64,000 bases of DNA, from positions 280,595-344,594 of the forward strand of contig JAVSML010024012.1 of the NCBI GenBank assembly GCA_038503035.1, in the 5' to 3' direction. Made by a program: the position numbers and the translations under genes. This document shows, one piece after another, positions 24,074 to 34,934 of the stretch. The DNA comes from Crocodylus rhombifer (lineage: Eukaryota; Chordata; Crocodylia; Crocodylidae). The notes beneath the pieces are model-generated. The model was not told the DNA's origin. It made no database searches and saw only the letters and a list, made by a program, of their open reading frames with translations. How positions within the stretch are numbered: position 1 is the stretch's first letter; the number at the start of each line of letters is the position of its first letter.

Positions 24074-24540
24074 ATTTAAATGGGCACATCCAGATGTGCA
24101 GGCATGTGTGGTTTGTGGTGCCACAAACCTCTTTGTGGCACAACATTCGCCACGTGTGGTTTGTGAAAACATGCCCTGCACAGCAAATTTGCAGCATGGG
24201 GCCAAAGTTTGCTACCAAGATTTTCCGGTAGCAAAAAAAAAGCAGCAAAGAAACAGTGCAAAGCACGTGAAAATAGCGTGCACTGGGACAAACCTGGAAA
24301 TGCAGGGAGAAAGAAGCCTGCTGGCTAGCCCCACATTGAGGCACCCTGTGCCCCAAGCCAGCCTCCACCCTACAGCACATGGGGCCTGACTGGGAGCTGG
24401 GAGAAGCTAGGCACAGCCCACAACAAAGGGCATGTGCCAGGGGCACATACTATGGCACAAAGTATCGGCACAAATTTGTGCCAGTTTTTGTGCCACTGCT
24501 AGCACATGTCCCTGCTCGTTTGGACACAGACAATGTGGCT
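24074..24540. mobile_element. Probable MITE with GTGCAGGCATGTG-type ends
   Basis: The left end GGGCACATCCAGATGTGCAG... runs into GGCATGTG. The reverse-complemented right end contains GAGCAGGGACATGTGCTAG. Inside are repeated short palindromes built on TTTGTGGCACAA/TTGTGCCA. There is no coding capacity; family and exact ends are uncertain. Confidence 0.5.
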
Positions 24541-24582
24541 ACGAAGACAGATAGGATGAAGAAACAGGAATCACAGGACATA

Positions 24583-24743
24583 TATAATAATTCTATCAAT
24601 ACAGTTATATTCCCAATCCTCCTCATTTCTTAGGATTTATAGGTCATACAGTGGCTCTAAGTTTTCCCTAAAATTGAAATGATACATTATTACCCTGTGG
24701 AGATGTCTACATGAGACGTTTAATGCACAGTAGACTAATTAGC
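24583..24743 (+). repeat. 161-bp direct repeat, copy 2
   Basis: This is the partner of 23329-23489, 97.5% identical. Downstream it continues as an apparently intact MITE (24698-25214), whereas copy 1 loses homology at the end of the repeat. Copy 2 may therefore be the source. Confidence 0.95.
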
Positions 24744-25214
24744 TGGACAGTAAATGGCTCAGTGTTTACACATGCACCCCTATTAGGCTGGAGTAACCTA
24801 ATTAATTCTGCAGCAAGATAATACTTGTATTTACAAGTACTATCCTACTGCAGAGTAAAAAACTCTGCAACAGCGCAGACGCCGATGCTCCCCCAGCTGG
24901 CTGGAGCACAAGGGTGCTTCAGTGCAGGGGCTGCCTGCCAGCTAACCTCACAGTAAAACTCCCTTGTGCCCCCACCAGCCCCTCCACAGCATGTTGTTGG
25001 GGGGAGCAGGCCCAGGCTGGCAGGCTGACCCCTGGTGTCTCCTGCCAGCTGAGGCTGCTCCAACCTGTCTCAATGTGCTGTAATCCTGGGCACGTGGTCA
25101 AATGTCAATAAACTCTGGAGTTTATTGCTCCCAGGCATATGTTCACACAGTGCACCCAGGACCAATAAACTCTGGAGTTTATTGCTTCACATTAATTGTA
25201 CATAAAGATGTGCC
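24698..25214. mobile_element. MITE with internal hairpins
   Basis: The left end GGAGATGTCTACATGAGACG and the reverse-complemented right end GGCACATCTTTATGTACAAT are a loose terminal match. A 22-bp hairpin motif (arms CAATAAACTC and GAGTTTATTG, 2-nt loop) occurs twice, at 25106-25127 and 25163-25184. Tandem subterminal hairpins are common in such elements. Superfamily unknown. Confidence 0.5.
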
Positions 25215-25234
25215 TTATTTGGATGAAATGGTTT

Positions 25235-25850
25235 AATAGTATGAAGTGTAAAGTCATACACTTAGGAACTAATAATCAGGATCTTTTGCTATAAAATGGG
25301 GGTTCATAGACTACAGTTAATGGTAAAAAGAGGGATCTGGGTATAGGGTGACCATGAACCAGGCCCTCCTCGACCAGAACCATGATACTGCTCTGAAAAG
25401 GGCAATTTTATTGTGTATTGAGTGGTGTATTTTTAGCAGAGACAAGGCATGAGGAAGACTCCATTTAGGATACTGTGTACAGTTTTAGTCATCTATGTTC
25501 AAAAAGGTGAATTTAAATGGAAACAGGAACATAACAGAATTAACAGGATGGTTAGGGGAATGGAGAACTTCTCATAGGAGGAAAAATATCACTTCTTTAG
25601 CTGAGCAAAGCAAAGACTGAGAGGTGATATGATTTTTTTTATAAACACATTCATAAGGTATATATCAGGAAGTCAGAAGAGCTACTGAAGAACAGCATCA
25701 GCACAAGGTACAAATTGCTCACAAGCATGTTGAGACTGGAAATTACAAGATTTATAATAATCAGAGTAGTCAAGTTTTAGAACAACCTTCCAAACAAAGC
25801 AGTAGAAGCAAGAAATCTGAATCGATTCAAGAGCAGATAGTGTGATAGGA
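25235..25850 (+). mobile_element. Old CR1 LINE fragment
   Basis: Plus-strand codons match the CR1 region between the RT catalytic box and the C-terminus: a SMKCKVIHL-type segment near 25239, then GGSxTTVNG-like, KRDLG near 25335, and downstream CR1-like sequence such as GAGAGGTGATATG at 25620. It is much more diverged than the copy at 182-737 and has several frameshifts. Confidence 0.7.
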
Positions 25851-26370
25851 TAAGGGTGCTCTTGTAGCAATAATTAGCATGCAGTATGTAGATTCACAGA
25901 AAGAAAATCTGAGCTCTATTTGAGAAGTGTCCAGTTCTTTAGGGCTTTTGCTTGTAAGGGCTTCTGCCAGGAAGATTTTCTCTTCCTTCTCCCCTGCCCT
26001 CCAATACTTGGTACCATTTTTTACTTTTCTTCCTTTCCTCTGAAACACTGGCCACCATTAGAGTACACTGATGCTTTCTTTTGGTACTTAGAAACATGGC
26101 TGAACAGTTCATGCATTTACAATAAAAAAATGATCACCAGTTTAAAAATCAAGAAATAATTTTATTCCCAGTCTATACATGTATGTAGATAAGTATACAC
26201 GCAAATGTTAGATCAGAGTCCCAGATCAGATTGGTAAGATTTCCCCCCCCACTTTCTCTGTGGCATAAGATCCTAGGATTATGCAAGCACATATTATTGT
26301 AACAAATTCCCTGCCACAGTAGTGGCAGGTATTGGTAGTGCCCTTGTTTCCCTGCTCTTTCCATGGCATA
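25851..26370. other. Unassigned intergenic DNA
   Basis: Nothing recognised. Confidence 0.4.
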
Positions 26371-26805
26371 AAATGACAGAAAATTAGGGTTGGAAGGGAC
26401 CTCAGGAGGTTATCTAGTCCAACCTCCCACTCAAAGCAGGATCATCCCCAACTAGATCATCCCAGCCAAGGCTTTGTCTAGCCAGGTCTTAAAAACCTCC
26501 AAGGATGGAGATTACACAACCCCTCTGCTTCACTACACTTCTCTTGAGAAAGTTTTTCCTAGTGCCTAGACTAAACATTCCTTACAGCAGTTTAAGATTG
26601 TTGCTCTTTGCTCTGTCATCTGCCACCACTGAGAACAATCTAGTTCCAACCTCTTTGGATCCCCCCTTTAAGTAGCTGAAAGCTGCTTTGAAACTCCCCC
26701 TCAGTCTTCACTTCTCCAGACTAAATGAGCTCAGTTCCCTCAGCCTCTCTTCATAAATCATGTGCACCAGCCCCCAAACCATTTTCACTGCCCTCTGCCA
26801 CTGCC
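26371..26805 (-). mobile_element. CR1 LINE 3' part, reverse orientation
   Basis: It begins with the CR1 tail in reverse (TTAGGGTTGGAAGGGACCTC, then AGTCCAACCTCCCACTCAAA). It runs back through the C-terminal coding part, whose reverse complement contains the CR1-like GAGGCTGAGGGAACTGAGC, to about 26805. It is a different subfamily from the 182-737 copy, as judged by the tail. Confidence 0.9.
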
Positions 26806-26837
26806 CACATGGTGTTTTGGGGTTTTGTTTTTTTTTC

Positions 26838-27332
26838 AGGGGTCTACCTAAATGAGGGGGGTGGGATTTACCAGTTTTTGCAGTTTGATTGTGGTATAAA
26901 GTTCTAACATCACAGTCATTTAGTGGTGGCCCTGCCCCTTGGCGCCGACTGAGAGACCCTGCCTCACCCCTCAGTGCTGATCATCAGAGAAGCCCCCAGG
27001 GAGGAGGAGGTATTAGGAGGCAGCCACCTTCTTGATTGCTGGCTGCCCTTCATATAACTCTGCCGCGTGGTGCTGATGGGTGGAAAGGGCCTGGCAGGGG
27101 GAGTAGGGATGAGGGATCATTGCCATCTTGTCTGCTGTCCTTCATTCTGCCTTGTCAGCTGGCACTTTCCACACCTGGAAGCAAGGACTGCTGGCTCCCA
27201 CTAGGGAGCCAGCATTTTATTTTCATTAAGTTTTTTAAAGTTTTGTTGTTGTTGATTTTGCAGACTTCACAGACAATCCTGGATTTTGAGGTTTCTGCAA
27301 AATCTATGAAACTGAAACTTAAGCAGGACCCT
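26838..27332. mobile_element. Probable non-autonomous DNA element with AGGGTC ends
   Basis: The left end AGGGGTCTACCTAAATGAGG and the reverse-complemented right end AGGGTCCTGCTTAAGTTTCA share an AGGGTC...TAA pattern. The interior is GC-rich with GCCAGC/GCTGGC motifs. There is no ORF with recognisable domains. Confidence 0.4.
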
Positions 27333-28494
27333 ATTTTTTTTATCCATATGTTCTTTCTGAATGAAGTGAGAGAGACCAGTCAGAGTGGATAATTTTGTGG
27401 ATACTTCACACAAATGGTTCCTTGTGATGGCCTTTTTAGTCCTGTGTTTACACACCAGAACTACCAGTATGTTTCTTCCCTACTTTGTGTCTGTCCAAAG
27501 GAGATATAATTGAGAGTAACTTTTATCTTACATTTCTTCCCTGTTTCCATGCTGTAGTCTCAAAGCAGACACTCATTAAATGGTACAGTATGCACTTCAG
27601 GAAGGAAGTCCTGCAGAAGCACACAGAGCCCAAAAAGTGCTAAATTTATGTCTTTACGTTCCCTGTTCACTGTCTAATTCTATAGATCTCTTACTATCCC
27701 TACGAAAAAGACAGAAAAAAAAAGAGAAACCAGTTATTCATTCCCAATTTCTCAAGTTCTGTCTCTCAGAATGTGCAGTTTGGAATCACTCTCTAAGATG
27801 TGAAATCCGTGACAAGTTAAAACTACCTCTAAGCTTACTATTCAGGTATCTGTCCATCTTTCGAGGCCTGGTTGAAGTTCTGGCAGGATTGATTTTTCTG
27901 TCCTTAGTCCTACTGAGATTCAGATCATAAATCTGTGTACAATTATTTCATGGAATCTGGCAGGAAGTCCTTATAAAAGCCTTGTAAGAAATGTTCTGCA
28001 GCTTTATGGAAATATATTTTAAAGTGCTTTTATTTATGGTTTTCTTTCTTTTCTCCTTTATTTTTCACTATTTTTAAAGGAAAGTATATTCAAAATACTT
28101 TATTAATGAAATGTGAATATTGCAGTTATTATGCAAAGGAATCTTACAAAAATTATTAGTGCTTACTCATTAAATTGCACAATGAGTATTTTCCATTTCT
28201 GTTCTAACTATCACCTCTTCATTAGCTCATATCCAAAAGAAAAGAGACTCAATGATCTTAAATGCAAGTTTGGTTTAGCTACTAAGTAGGATAGACCTCT
28301 GCATAAACTAAGAAAGTTCTATTCATTAATAGCTAAAAGTCAGACCAGCTTTCTCAGGGAAAATCCTGATTAAATCACTAAGGGCTGGTTTGCTTCAATG
28401 AAAAAAGAATTAAGTATGGAATGCAATTTTTCACAACAGAGAAGAACACACCAATTTTTGTATCCCCTCAGTCCTACGTAATCACTATATTGAG
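27333..28494. other. AT-rich intergenic DNA
   Basis: A 116-aa plus-strand frame (27580-27930) has no recognisable domain, no flanking splice sites I would trust and no codon signature. I see nothing else here. Confidence 0.4.
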
Positions 28495-28760
28495 ACCACA
28501 CAGGACAATTAATCAAGTTTGCTCCACACACAAGCTGAGGCAAACTACACTGCACTGTGTGCAGTTGTATAAGCGGTGAAATGTGCATCAGCATGCAGAA
28601 AATGGCAGCGGTGAGGTTTTGAACTAAAGCACCTCTGAAGTGTTTTAGTTCAAAAGCGTGCTGCTGCCGCCATTTTCTCAGCACTGACCTGCATTCAGCT
28701 GTTTATACAACTGCATGTCTCACAGCGCTGGGCACTTTACATAGATATGTAAACATGCCC
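28495..28760. mobile_element. Palindromic MITE, GGGCAT ends (copy B)
   Basis: This is the same family as 22268-22591. It shares GCAGTTGTATAAGCGG at 28561, ATGGCAGCGG, the central pair GAACTAAAGCACCTCTGAAG / GTTTTAGTTCAAAAGCG, and TTATACAACTGCATG near 28716. The right terminus, reverse-complemented, reads GGGCATGTTTACATATC. The opposite terminus is not found, so this copy is truncated or rearranged on its left, although ATTAATCAAGTTTG is still shared with copy A. Confidence 0.8.
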
Positions 28761-29340
28761 ATCGAGTCTCTTGTTTGATTTAGTTAACACCTCCCTACAA
28801 AATAAAAGATTCCATACTCATGATTTTTTCTATTTGTGGGTATTAAAGCAGTCATTGCCATTTTGACACTTCCTTTTGCTGAAAAGTTTATTAAGAAAGT
28901 TTAGCTGGGCAATAGAACCATGGCCTTGAGTACTCATATTTTACTGATCATTATCAGTGTGCTTTTCAGGCTAGGGAGAACGCACTGATTTTGTTGACTT
29001 CCGTCTTTTTTGACAATGACCAGAAGTCAAATATCCATCCTGATTCTACAAATCCTTGATCATTAAGTTGTGTTGATTCACCTGTACAGTGTGACAAAAT
29101 AAAGAAAATTGCTTGAATGCTTTTGTCCTTACTTCTCATAAATACCCACTGATGGGATTTTAAGATTTCTCTCATGGGCTAATAACGTCCACAGGACTTG
29201 AAATTCTTTCCTTCTTTTTTTATATACAACTGATGGGGAGTTCTGTGCCTTTACCATCAAACACAGACAGCGTGTAACTTCACAATGCCTTCCCACAAAA
29301 AATTCTGACAAGGAAGTGACATCTGGAACTCAGTTCCTAA
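28761..29340. other. AT-rich intergenic DNA
   Basis: Nothing recognised. Confidence 0.4.
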
Positions 29341-29825
29341 GGCTATGGACATATAGTCAAAAAGGCCAAGGGTAAATCGATTCAATTTTCACAGGTTAAT
29401 CTAAGATGAATAGACTGAACTGGTGAGCAAGTGAACAGATATTACACACATTCACTTTTGATTGTGGAAATGTAGCCACATGCCTGCAGTGGCTCAGGCC
29501 AGAAGCCAGCCACACCTTTCTGCTTGGCCAGAACAGACAGCTTGGGCCAAGCCTAGTGTGCCCACCCTGTAAGGTGGGAGGTGCAAAGCATCCTGGGATG
29601 ATAGGAGATTGTGAGTTAACTTGAATCTGATGGGGATCTGGGACAGAAACTCAATACACTGGTTTGACTTAAATCAGTTAGGTCTGATACTCTATCCTTC
29701 CAGGTTTATCTTAAACCAGTTTGGGCTACCTTGAAAGTAGTTTATGTGTACTAAACTTCTGTTACAGTTTTGAACTGGTTTCCTATCAACTTTTATCTGT
29801 TTGTGTGTAATGTCTGTCCCTAGCC
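29341..29825. mobile_element. PIF/Harbinger-like MITE
   Basis: The left end GGCTATGGACATATAGTC and the reverse-complemented right end GGCTAGGGACAGACATTA are imperfect terminal inverted repeats. The trinucleotide TAA flanks both sides (29338-29340 and 29826-29828), the target duplication typical of PIF/Harbinger. The length is 485 bp. Inside, AAACCAGTTT-type palindromic words and CTTGGCC/GGCCAAG occur. There is no transposase. Confidence 0.7.
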
Positions 29826-29828
29826 TAA

Positions 29829-30221
29829 GAGGCAAGTGCTGAACTATGTATGATTCAGCACATTCATAGAAAAGACCATGCCTTTAAATCCTGTTTTTCT
29901 TTTAGATTTCAAATTTCCATCAAGTAGCAAAACACTTTTTTTCATCCGCATCTCATAAGATTAGTATGAATACTTATCTCTCTTATGGGCCCCACTACCA
30001 TTGTCCATGCCTTTATGACCCCAATATTAGATTACTTTAACGTGCTCTACCTGGGCTGTTGTTGAAACCCACTCAGAAGGTTGACGCTTGGCTAGCTGGA
30101 GGTGTCGACTTTGTTTGTACACAAAAATATTCACGATCTGTCTGTGGATATCCACAGGCTGGAATCGATTTGGAGTCTGACTTTTGGGTATGAAAACAGA
30201 GAACAAGTCAACAGACTATAA
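29829..30221. other. Intergenic DNA
   Basis: Nothing recognised. Confidence 0.4.
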
Positions 30222-30494
30222 CAGTGGTACTCACCTTTTTAGACTCAAGGCACCCCTTGGAAAATGCCAGTTCTTCACTTTCAGTTGCTTTTTTGACTAT
30301 GGAAAAATAACAAAAGAAATTCTTCTGGTGCATAGAAAGCTAACAGTTCAAAATGTTTTTAACATTATGGATCACTATTTGATGCCTCTGGGTTTATCTT
30401 GTGAATCATGTTTTCAACCTAACAGTGCTAATATTGTGTGGCTCTTTGCAGCATCTCTGAAAGGAACTCAAGGCATCCTGGTTGAGATTCACTG
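30222..30494. mobile_element. hAT (Charlie-type) MITE, family H, copy 1
   Basis: The ends CAGTGGTACTCAC and GTTGAGATTCACTG are hAT-type. Internal landmarks GGCACCCCTTGGAAAATGCC, TTTTGACTATGGAAAAATAA and GCCTCTGGGTTTATCTTGTG are shared with the copies at 48083 and 50281. A 110-aa open frame across it is incidental. Confidence 0.8.
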
Positions 30495-33400
30495 CTTTAG
30501 AGGGAAAGAAAACTAATATTATTGTTCCATGACATCAGTTTCTACTCCTGAATTGTGTCAAACAACTAGTATAGGGAAATTTGCAATGGGATAGGATTTT
30601 ATGCACATTTTCTACATCAGATAAAATAAATGGTCACCCTCAGGTTGCAAACATGCAAAACATATAGGTATGCAAATATTTTATTTTACAAAACGCAAAT
30701 TACTTCAGTTTTTTTCCTTATCTGCTTCACTTTAGACTTAACTTGATCTTAAGGTCATTTACTTCTCATGCTGAATATTCCCCAATGAATCAATTACATG
30801 ATGCAATTATTTGCTGCTATGGATTAAAATCAATGCAGAAAACATATTATACTTATATTTTTTGCAGACAGCATTCAACTTTGCCTCTCTTATTCATGGT
30901 CAAAATCAAAGCTTAACACCAAAATCCCAGTAAGCTGGACGCATTAAATTTAGGATGCTATTTGATTTGCTTTAGAGTATATTAATATACACTTAGCCCC
31001 CAAAAATACATACAATTTTTTAAAAATGCCATTTTTTAAAGTATAGCAATTGTTTTAAGACTTTTTTTATTTATACAGTTATATCATAGACAATCCTTAA
31101 AAAATTCTGGCCAGAAAGAAATAATTAATAACTAACAGTTAAAATATATATTTAACTGTTAGTTATATAGGAAGATGTACAGCAAGCAAAGTTTAAAATG
31201 AGAGGAAATTGATTATACTAAAACCTATCCAGGCACATATAGAAAAGATTGAGAAATGTAAATATTAACAATCTAACAAGCAATCAGATAATATAAGCGT
31301 GTACATCAGAGTCTATGAAAATATGGATATTTTTTAAATGCCAGACTGCACATTGCCCATAACTAATTATTCAGCGTCATAAACTAAATATCTGGGGACT
31401 TACCCTAAAATCCAAGAGGCCAAAAAGTGTTCTCTGCTTCTGAATAGTAGATTTATAGATATAATTTTATACATCCTTCTTGCAAGTTTATTTCACCTGG
31501 TAGTAAAAAACAGTAGTAAAACATTTATGACTCGAGCTTTCTTCTTTTATTCTTGAAAGAAATATTTTCTCTACATTATTTCTTGTGTGTATAATCTCTT
31601 GTTTCTGACTATTTTGTGAAAATATTAGGTATCAGTCCACTTCAAAAAATACAAGAAATATTATGAGAGTTAACTGATGTTCCATATAGTTTAGATTTAC
31701 AGCAATGATAATAATACAGTTAGAGAAAAACATACATTCTTAACTGCCTTCACTTGACTTCAAAGAGAGTAGAATGAGGCTATGAACTTATCAGCTCTGT
31801 GCATAAAATTATTTCCCCAAACTTGTGATTCACTTCCAGGCTGGGGGCCTACAGGAAGAACAAGGTTCAGACCTGTAAACTAGCCTTTAGTTTATCATAT
31901 TTTCATTTAATATTTTGTTTTTAGAACTTCTATGATCTTTCTCCTTTTTGGACATCATGCATGTAAGGTGTGATGAATTTTTGTATATTGAATTGCTTTG
32001 TATAAACATACATGAACCTTCATTCTTGTACCTACATGGAGCCCCAAAATAGAGACAATGAATCACTGTTATCTAGCTTGTGTGCAACAGATTACAGGAT
32101 TGTGAGGGGTCTTACTTTGTACAAGTTAATACAGAGTAATAATTGGTGTAGATGAATGAAAAATAACTGTTTTCTAATTAAAGAGCTTAAATTTGTATAT
32201 CATAACTTTCAAAGCAAGCACTGCCTCAAATAATTAATAACTTTTCTGATACAGATAATAATATAATAAAAATGACTGCTTTCCTAAGTAGTACTCTGAT
32301 TAAGCAGTAATACTAATTGATTAAACATGGCTGATGAAGTATGAAAAAAGGGCCAGTCTCAATCTTAGTTAAGCTTATGGTAGAAATCTAACAGAGGCAC
32401 AGGGGCGCATTTTATTACCGTGCCATTTACACTAGATAGCCACACTTGATGTTGGAAAGACATGATACTAAAAAATAAAGTTGCATTTAGTGCAAAGCAC
32501 TTTATTCCATTCTATAACTGACTTTTTAATCATGGAGGTAATTATTAAAACCATTTAGAGATTCCCTCACTTGAATCTTGTCAGTAATACAGTTAGAAAG
32601 TAGACTGAGGTAGGTATTACACCTGGCCCTGTGTCCACGTGCTAAATTTATGGTTTTCCTTATTCCTACTTTTCTCCCTGCCTGCACAAAAAATACTACA
32701 TAAATAAAAGGGGAAGCTGATGCACCCTGATTCTCCATGCTTAAAATTACAACAACATCTCAGCTGATTTGCATTAAGAATGTGTGCACCAATATGAAGT
32801 CCTGGGGCCTAAAGATCAACATGTTCCATATTTTGCCAACAGACAAGGATTCATAGAATTAACTGTGTACAAGCAACTATACAAAGGACTGCTACATTCA
32901 TAAACTAAACCATATGAAAGCACAGGCAAGAGTGTACTCCTCCTCTTACCTTCCAGTTAAGCATTTGTAGACAAAGGGCCTAATAATGCTTCAATTCTGC
33001 TAGCATGAGTAGCTCTAGTGAACAGTGAGGTTAAACACATGGGTATCTGTAGAACTCAGGATCAGATGTTATTTTTAATAATAGCAGTCAACAAATTTTA
33101 GAGAGAAATGTGGCTTAAATTGACCATGCCTATAAAATGTACATATAGATTTATTCATATAAAATTAGCATATTTGGAACTAAACTGCAATATTCTCTAA
33201 TCACATCTCCCTCAGTCTGCACCCAGAAGCACAAGGAGTCTTAGAATGGATTCTGAGTCATCATTTTCCACTCCAGCATTATGAACTAGATCATTTTATT
33301 AATTTAAAGAGACGCATTTGAGCCTGTGGTAGCCACAGAACACACAAGTGACACAGAAGCCAGGCAGGATTCAAGTGCACAGATGCAGGACCAGTGCTCA

Positions 33401-33959
33401 GGTCTCTAAGAACTCCCTTACGGAAATGAGGTCCATCCAGAGCTGACAGGAACACACCACCATATTCCCAACTACTTGCTGTCTTCGTGGCTCAGTCCTG
33501 CAGTCTTTACACATCCTAGATGCCAGTCTGATCGTATGGTGTTTCCCTGAGGAAGGCTGGGTAGGAACTATAAAAATGGCAGAAAAGGAGGAGGTTAATG
33601 CAACGTGTAAGAAGGAGCCTTGGCTGCCATGCCAGGCTGGGATCATTCACAGCCCATTTTACCTGAAGAGAAAAACAGCAGCGTCCAGATTAGGGCAGTC
33701 CCATTCTGCAGCGTTCCTTCACAGCCCCAGTGCTGGCTTCCAGGAGATCTACCAACAAGCATTTCAGCTTCCAAGGAAGGACCTTCACCTCAGCATATTT
33801 TTTTTAATTCCCCCATATTCACTCAAGAAAGCTGGTTTTAAAAATCATTCAAATTCAGTGAGTAATCGCTTGACCCAGGACCACTTTCAGCATCGGGCGT
33901 TTCAGATCCGGTGACATCAAGCCTCTTAAAACACGCAAGAAAAAACAGGACAATTTAAG
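30495..33959. other. AT-rich DNA upstream of the CpG island
   Basis: No gene, and apart from one hairpin (31129-31165) no repeat is recognised. The low density of young repeats compared with 13-30 kb could mean regulatory DNA upstream of the promoter, but this is not shown. A minus-strand donor-like CAG|GTAAAA lies at about 33660-33666 and could belong to a divergent transcript. Confidence 0.4.
31129..31165. repeat. Perfect 15-bp inverted repeat, 7-nt loop
   Basis: Arms TAACTAACAGTTAAA (31129-31143) and its exact reverse complement (31151-31165) flank ATATATA. It may be a small fold-back or a chance AT-rich hairpin. Confidence 0.85.
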
Positions 33960-34428
33960 CTCCAGCAAGTGTCCCGGGTCTGGCAGCTCCACTCACTGCG
34001 CGGGGGGAGACGACTTTCCTCGGGGATTCACGGTCAGGCTCCTCTCCAAGTCCCTGCAAGTCGTCCTCAGAAGAAAAATCCTCCCTCAAATGGTCCCTCT
34101 TCACGCGCCGCCAGCTGTCTTCCTCCCGGTGCAGGCCCGGGCGCAGACTCCACTCCCAGGCAGCAGCTCGGAAGGGGAAAAGAAAGAGAAACTCGGAGGC
34201 AGAAGCAGAGGTGTGGACGGGGCCGCCGCCCGCAGTGAAGAGCCGCGGCCAGGGCAGGGGCGGCCGCTGCGCGGGGCAGGGCGGGGAGCGGCGCGGCGGA
34301 AGCGGGGCTCCCTCCCTCCCTGCCTGCCTGAGCGAGCGAGCGAGGAGGAGGCAGCGGCGGCGGCAGCAGAAGGAAGGGGGAGGCTGTTGGTGTTTGGCGC
34401 CGGTGGAGGGAGTCATTCCTGCAGCTGC

Positions 34429-34436
34429 ACTTCCGG
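34429..34436 (-). promoter_or_regulatory. ETS-family site next to the probable start
   Basis: ACTTCCGG (CCGGAAGT on the minus strand) is the consensus bound by GABP/ELK-type ETS factors and is commonly placed at or just upstream of TATA-less start sites. It is followed at once by TCGGCATTTTGTTCTGAGAG, a plausible initiator region. Confidence 0.55.
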
Positions 34437-34569
34437 TCGGCATTTTGTTCTGAGAGGGAGAGAGACACACAGGATCCTTCCCCCTCCTCCTCCGCTCCCC
34501 CCGCTCGGTACCGACTCCCGGCCCTAGGCTGCCCCCTCCCCCACCCCCACACACCCGCGCGGAGGGAGA

Positions 34570-34593
34570 GGCGGCGGCGGCGGCGGCGGCGGC
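34570..34593 (+). repeat. (CGG)n tract in the 5' UTR
   Basis: Eight consecutive GGC/CGG triplets lie in the putative first exon. A second shorter run is at about 34826-34840. CGG tracts in 5' UTRs can vary in length and affect translation. Confidence 0.9.
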
Positions 34594-34729
34594 CCGGCGC
34601 GGTGTGCGCCTCGGAACCGGTTCGGCCCGGCTCGGCCCGGCCCGGCCTGGCCCGGCCCAGCCGTGTTGATGTTGTGAAGCAGGCTCAGGGGGAAGGGATT
34701 TGTCTCGGCCGCTCACCCCCCGGCTCTAC

Positions 34730-34864
34730 ATGTTCGCTGCACTGAGGAGGAGACGGAAGAGGAGCCAGCCCCCCTCCCGGCCCGGATTATTGTTGTTATA
34801 TTATCTCCCCTCCTCCTCCTGCTCCGCGGCGGCGGCGGCCCAGCAGCGGCGGCGTCTCCTCTGA
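34730..34864 (+). other. Upstream ORF, 44 codons
   Basis: The frame runs from ATG at 34730 to TGA at 34862-34864 inside the putative first exon. The peptide starts MFAALRRRRKRSQPPSRPG and has a short hydrophobic run (LLLLYYL) and an alanine/arginine-rich end. It is not a known protein. Its role, if any, would be to damp translation of the main ORF. The context before the ATG (CTCTAC) is weak by Kozak rules, so leaky scanning is likely. Confidence 0.35.
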
Positions 34865-34934
34865 GGAGGGAGGGGGGCGGATTTCTCTCCCCCTCTCTCG
34901 GATTCTCGTTGGATTCAGACGCCGATTTGCTCAG

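Larger units (their letters stand above)
34440..34934 (+). other. Putative non-coding exon 1 (5' UTR)
   Basis: The right boundary is a good donor, GCTCAG|GTAATC at 34934/34935. The left boundary is set loosely by the ETS motif and the CATTTTGTTCTGAGAG start-like sequence. The exon is GC-rich and contains two upstream start codons: ATGTTGTGA at 34669 (stop after two codons) and the 44-codon frame at 34730. No frame stays open across the donor in a way that suggests a protein N-terminus, so the main start is expected in a later exon outside this window or unseen. The gene is not recognised securely; NIPBL is only a memory-based guess. Confidence 0.6.

Noticed and set aside
27580..27930. 116-aa plus-strand frame as a gene
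   Set aside because: No domain, no promoter and no supporting splice context in AT-rich intergenic DNA.
33955..34716. 253-aa minus-strand open frame across the CpG island (with 192-, 161- and 145-aa neighbours)
   Set aside because: GC-rich DNA has few stops. The peptides are Pro/Arg/Ala-rich low complexity without domains and overlap each other on both strands.
34440..34934. Assigning the gene symbol NIPBL
   Set aside because: The resemblance rests on memory of a non-coding leader; no coding exon is present to prove it, so the symbol was left blank.
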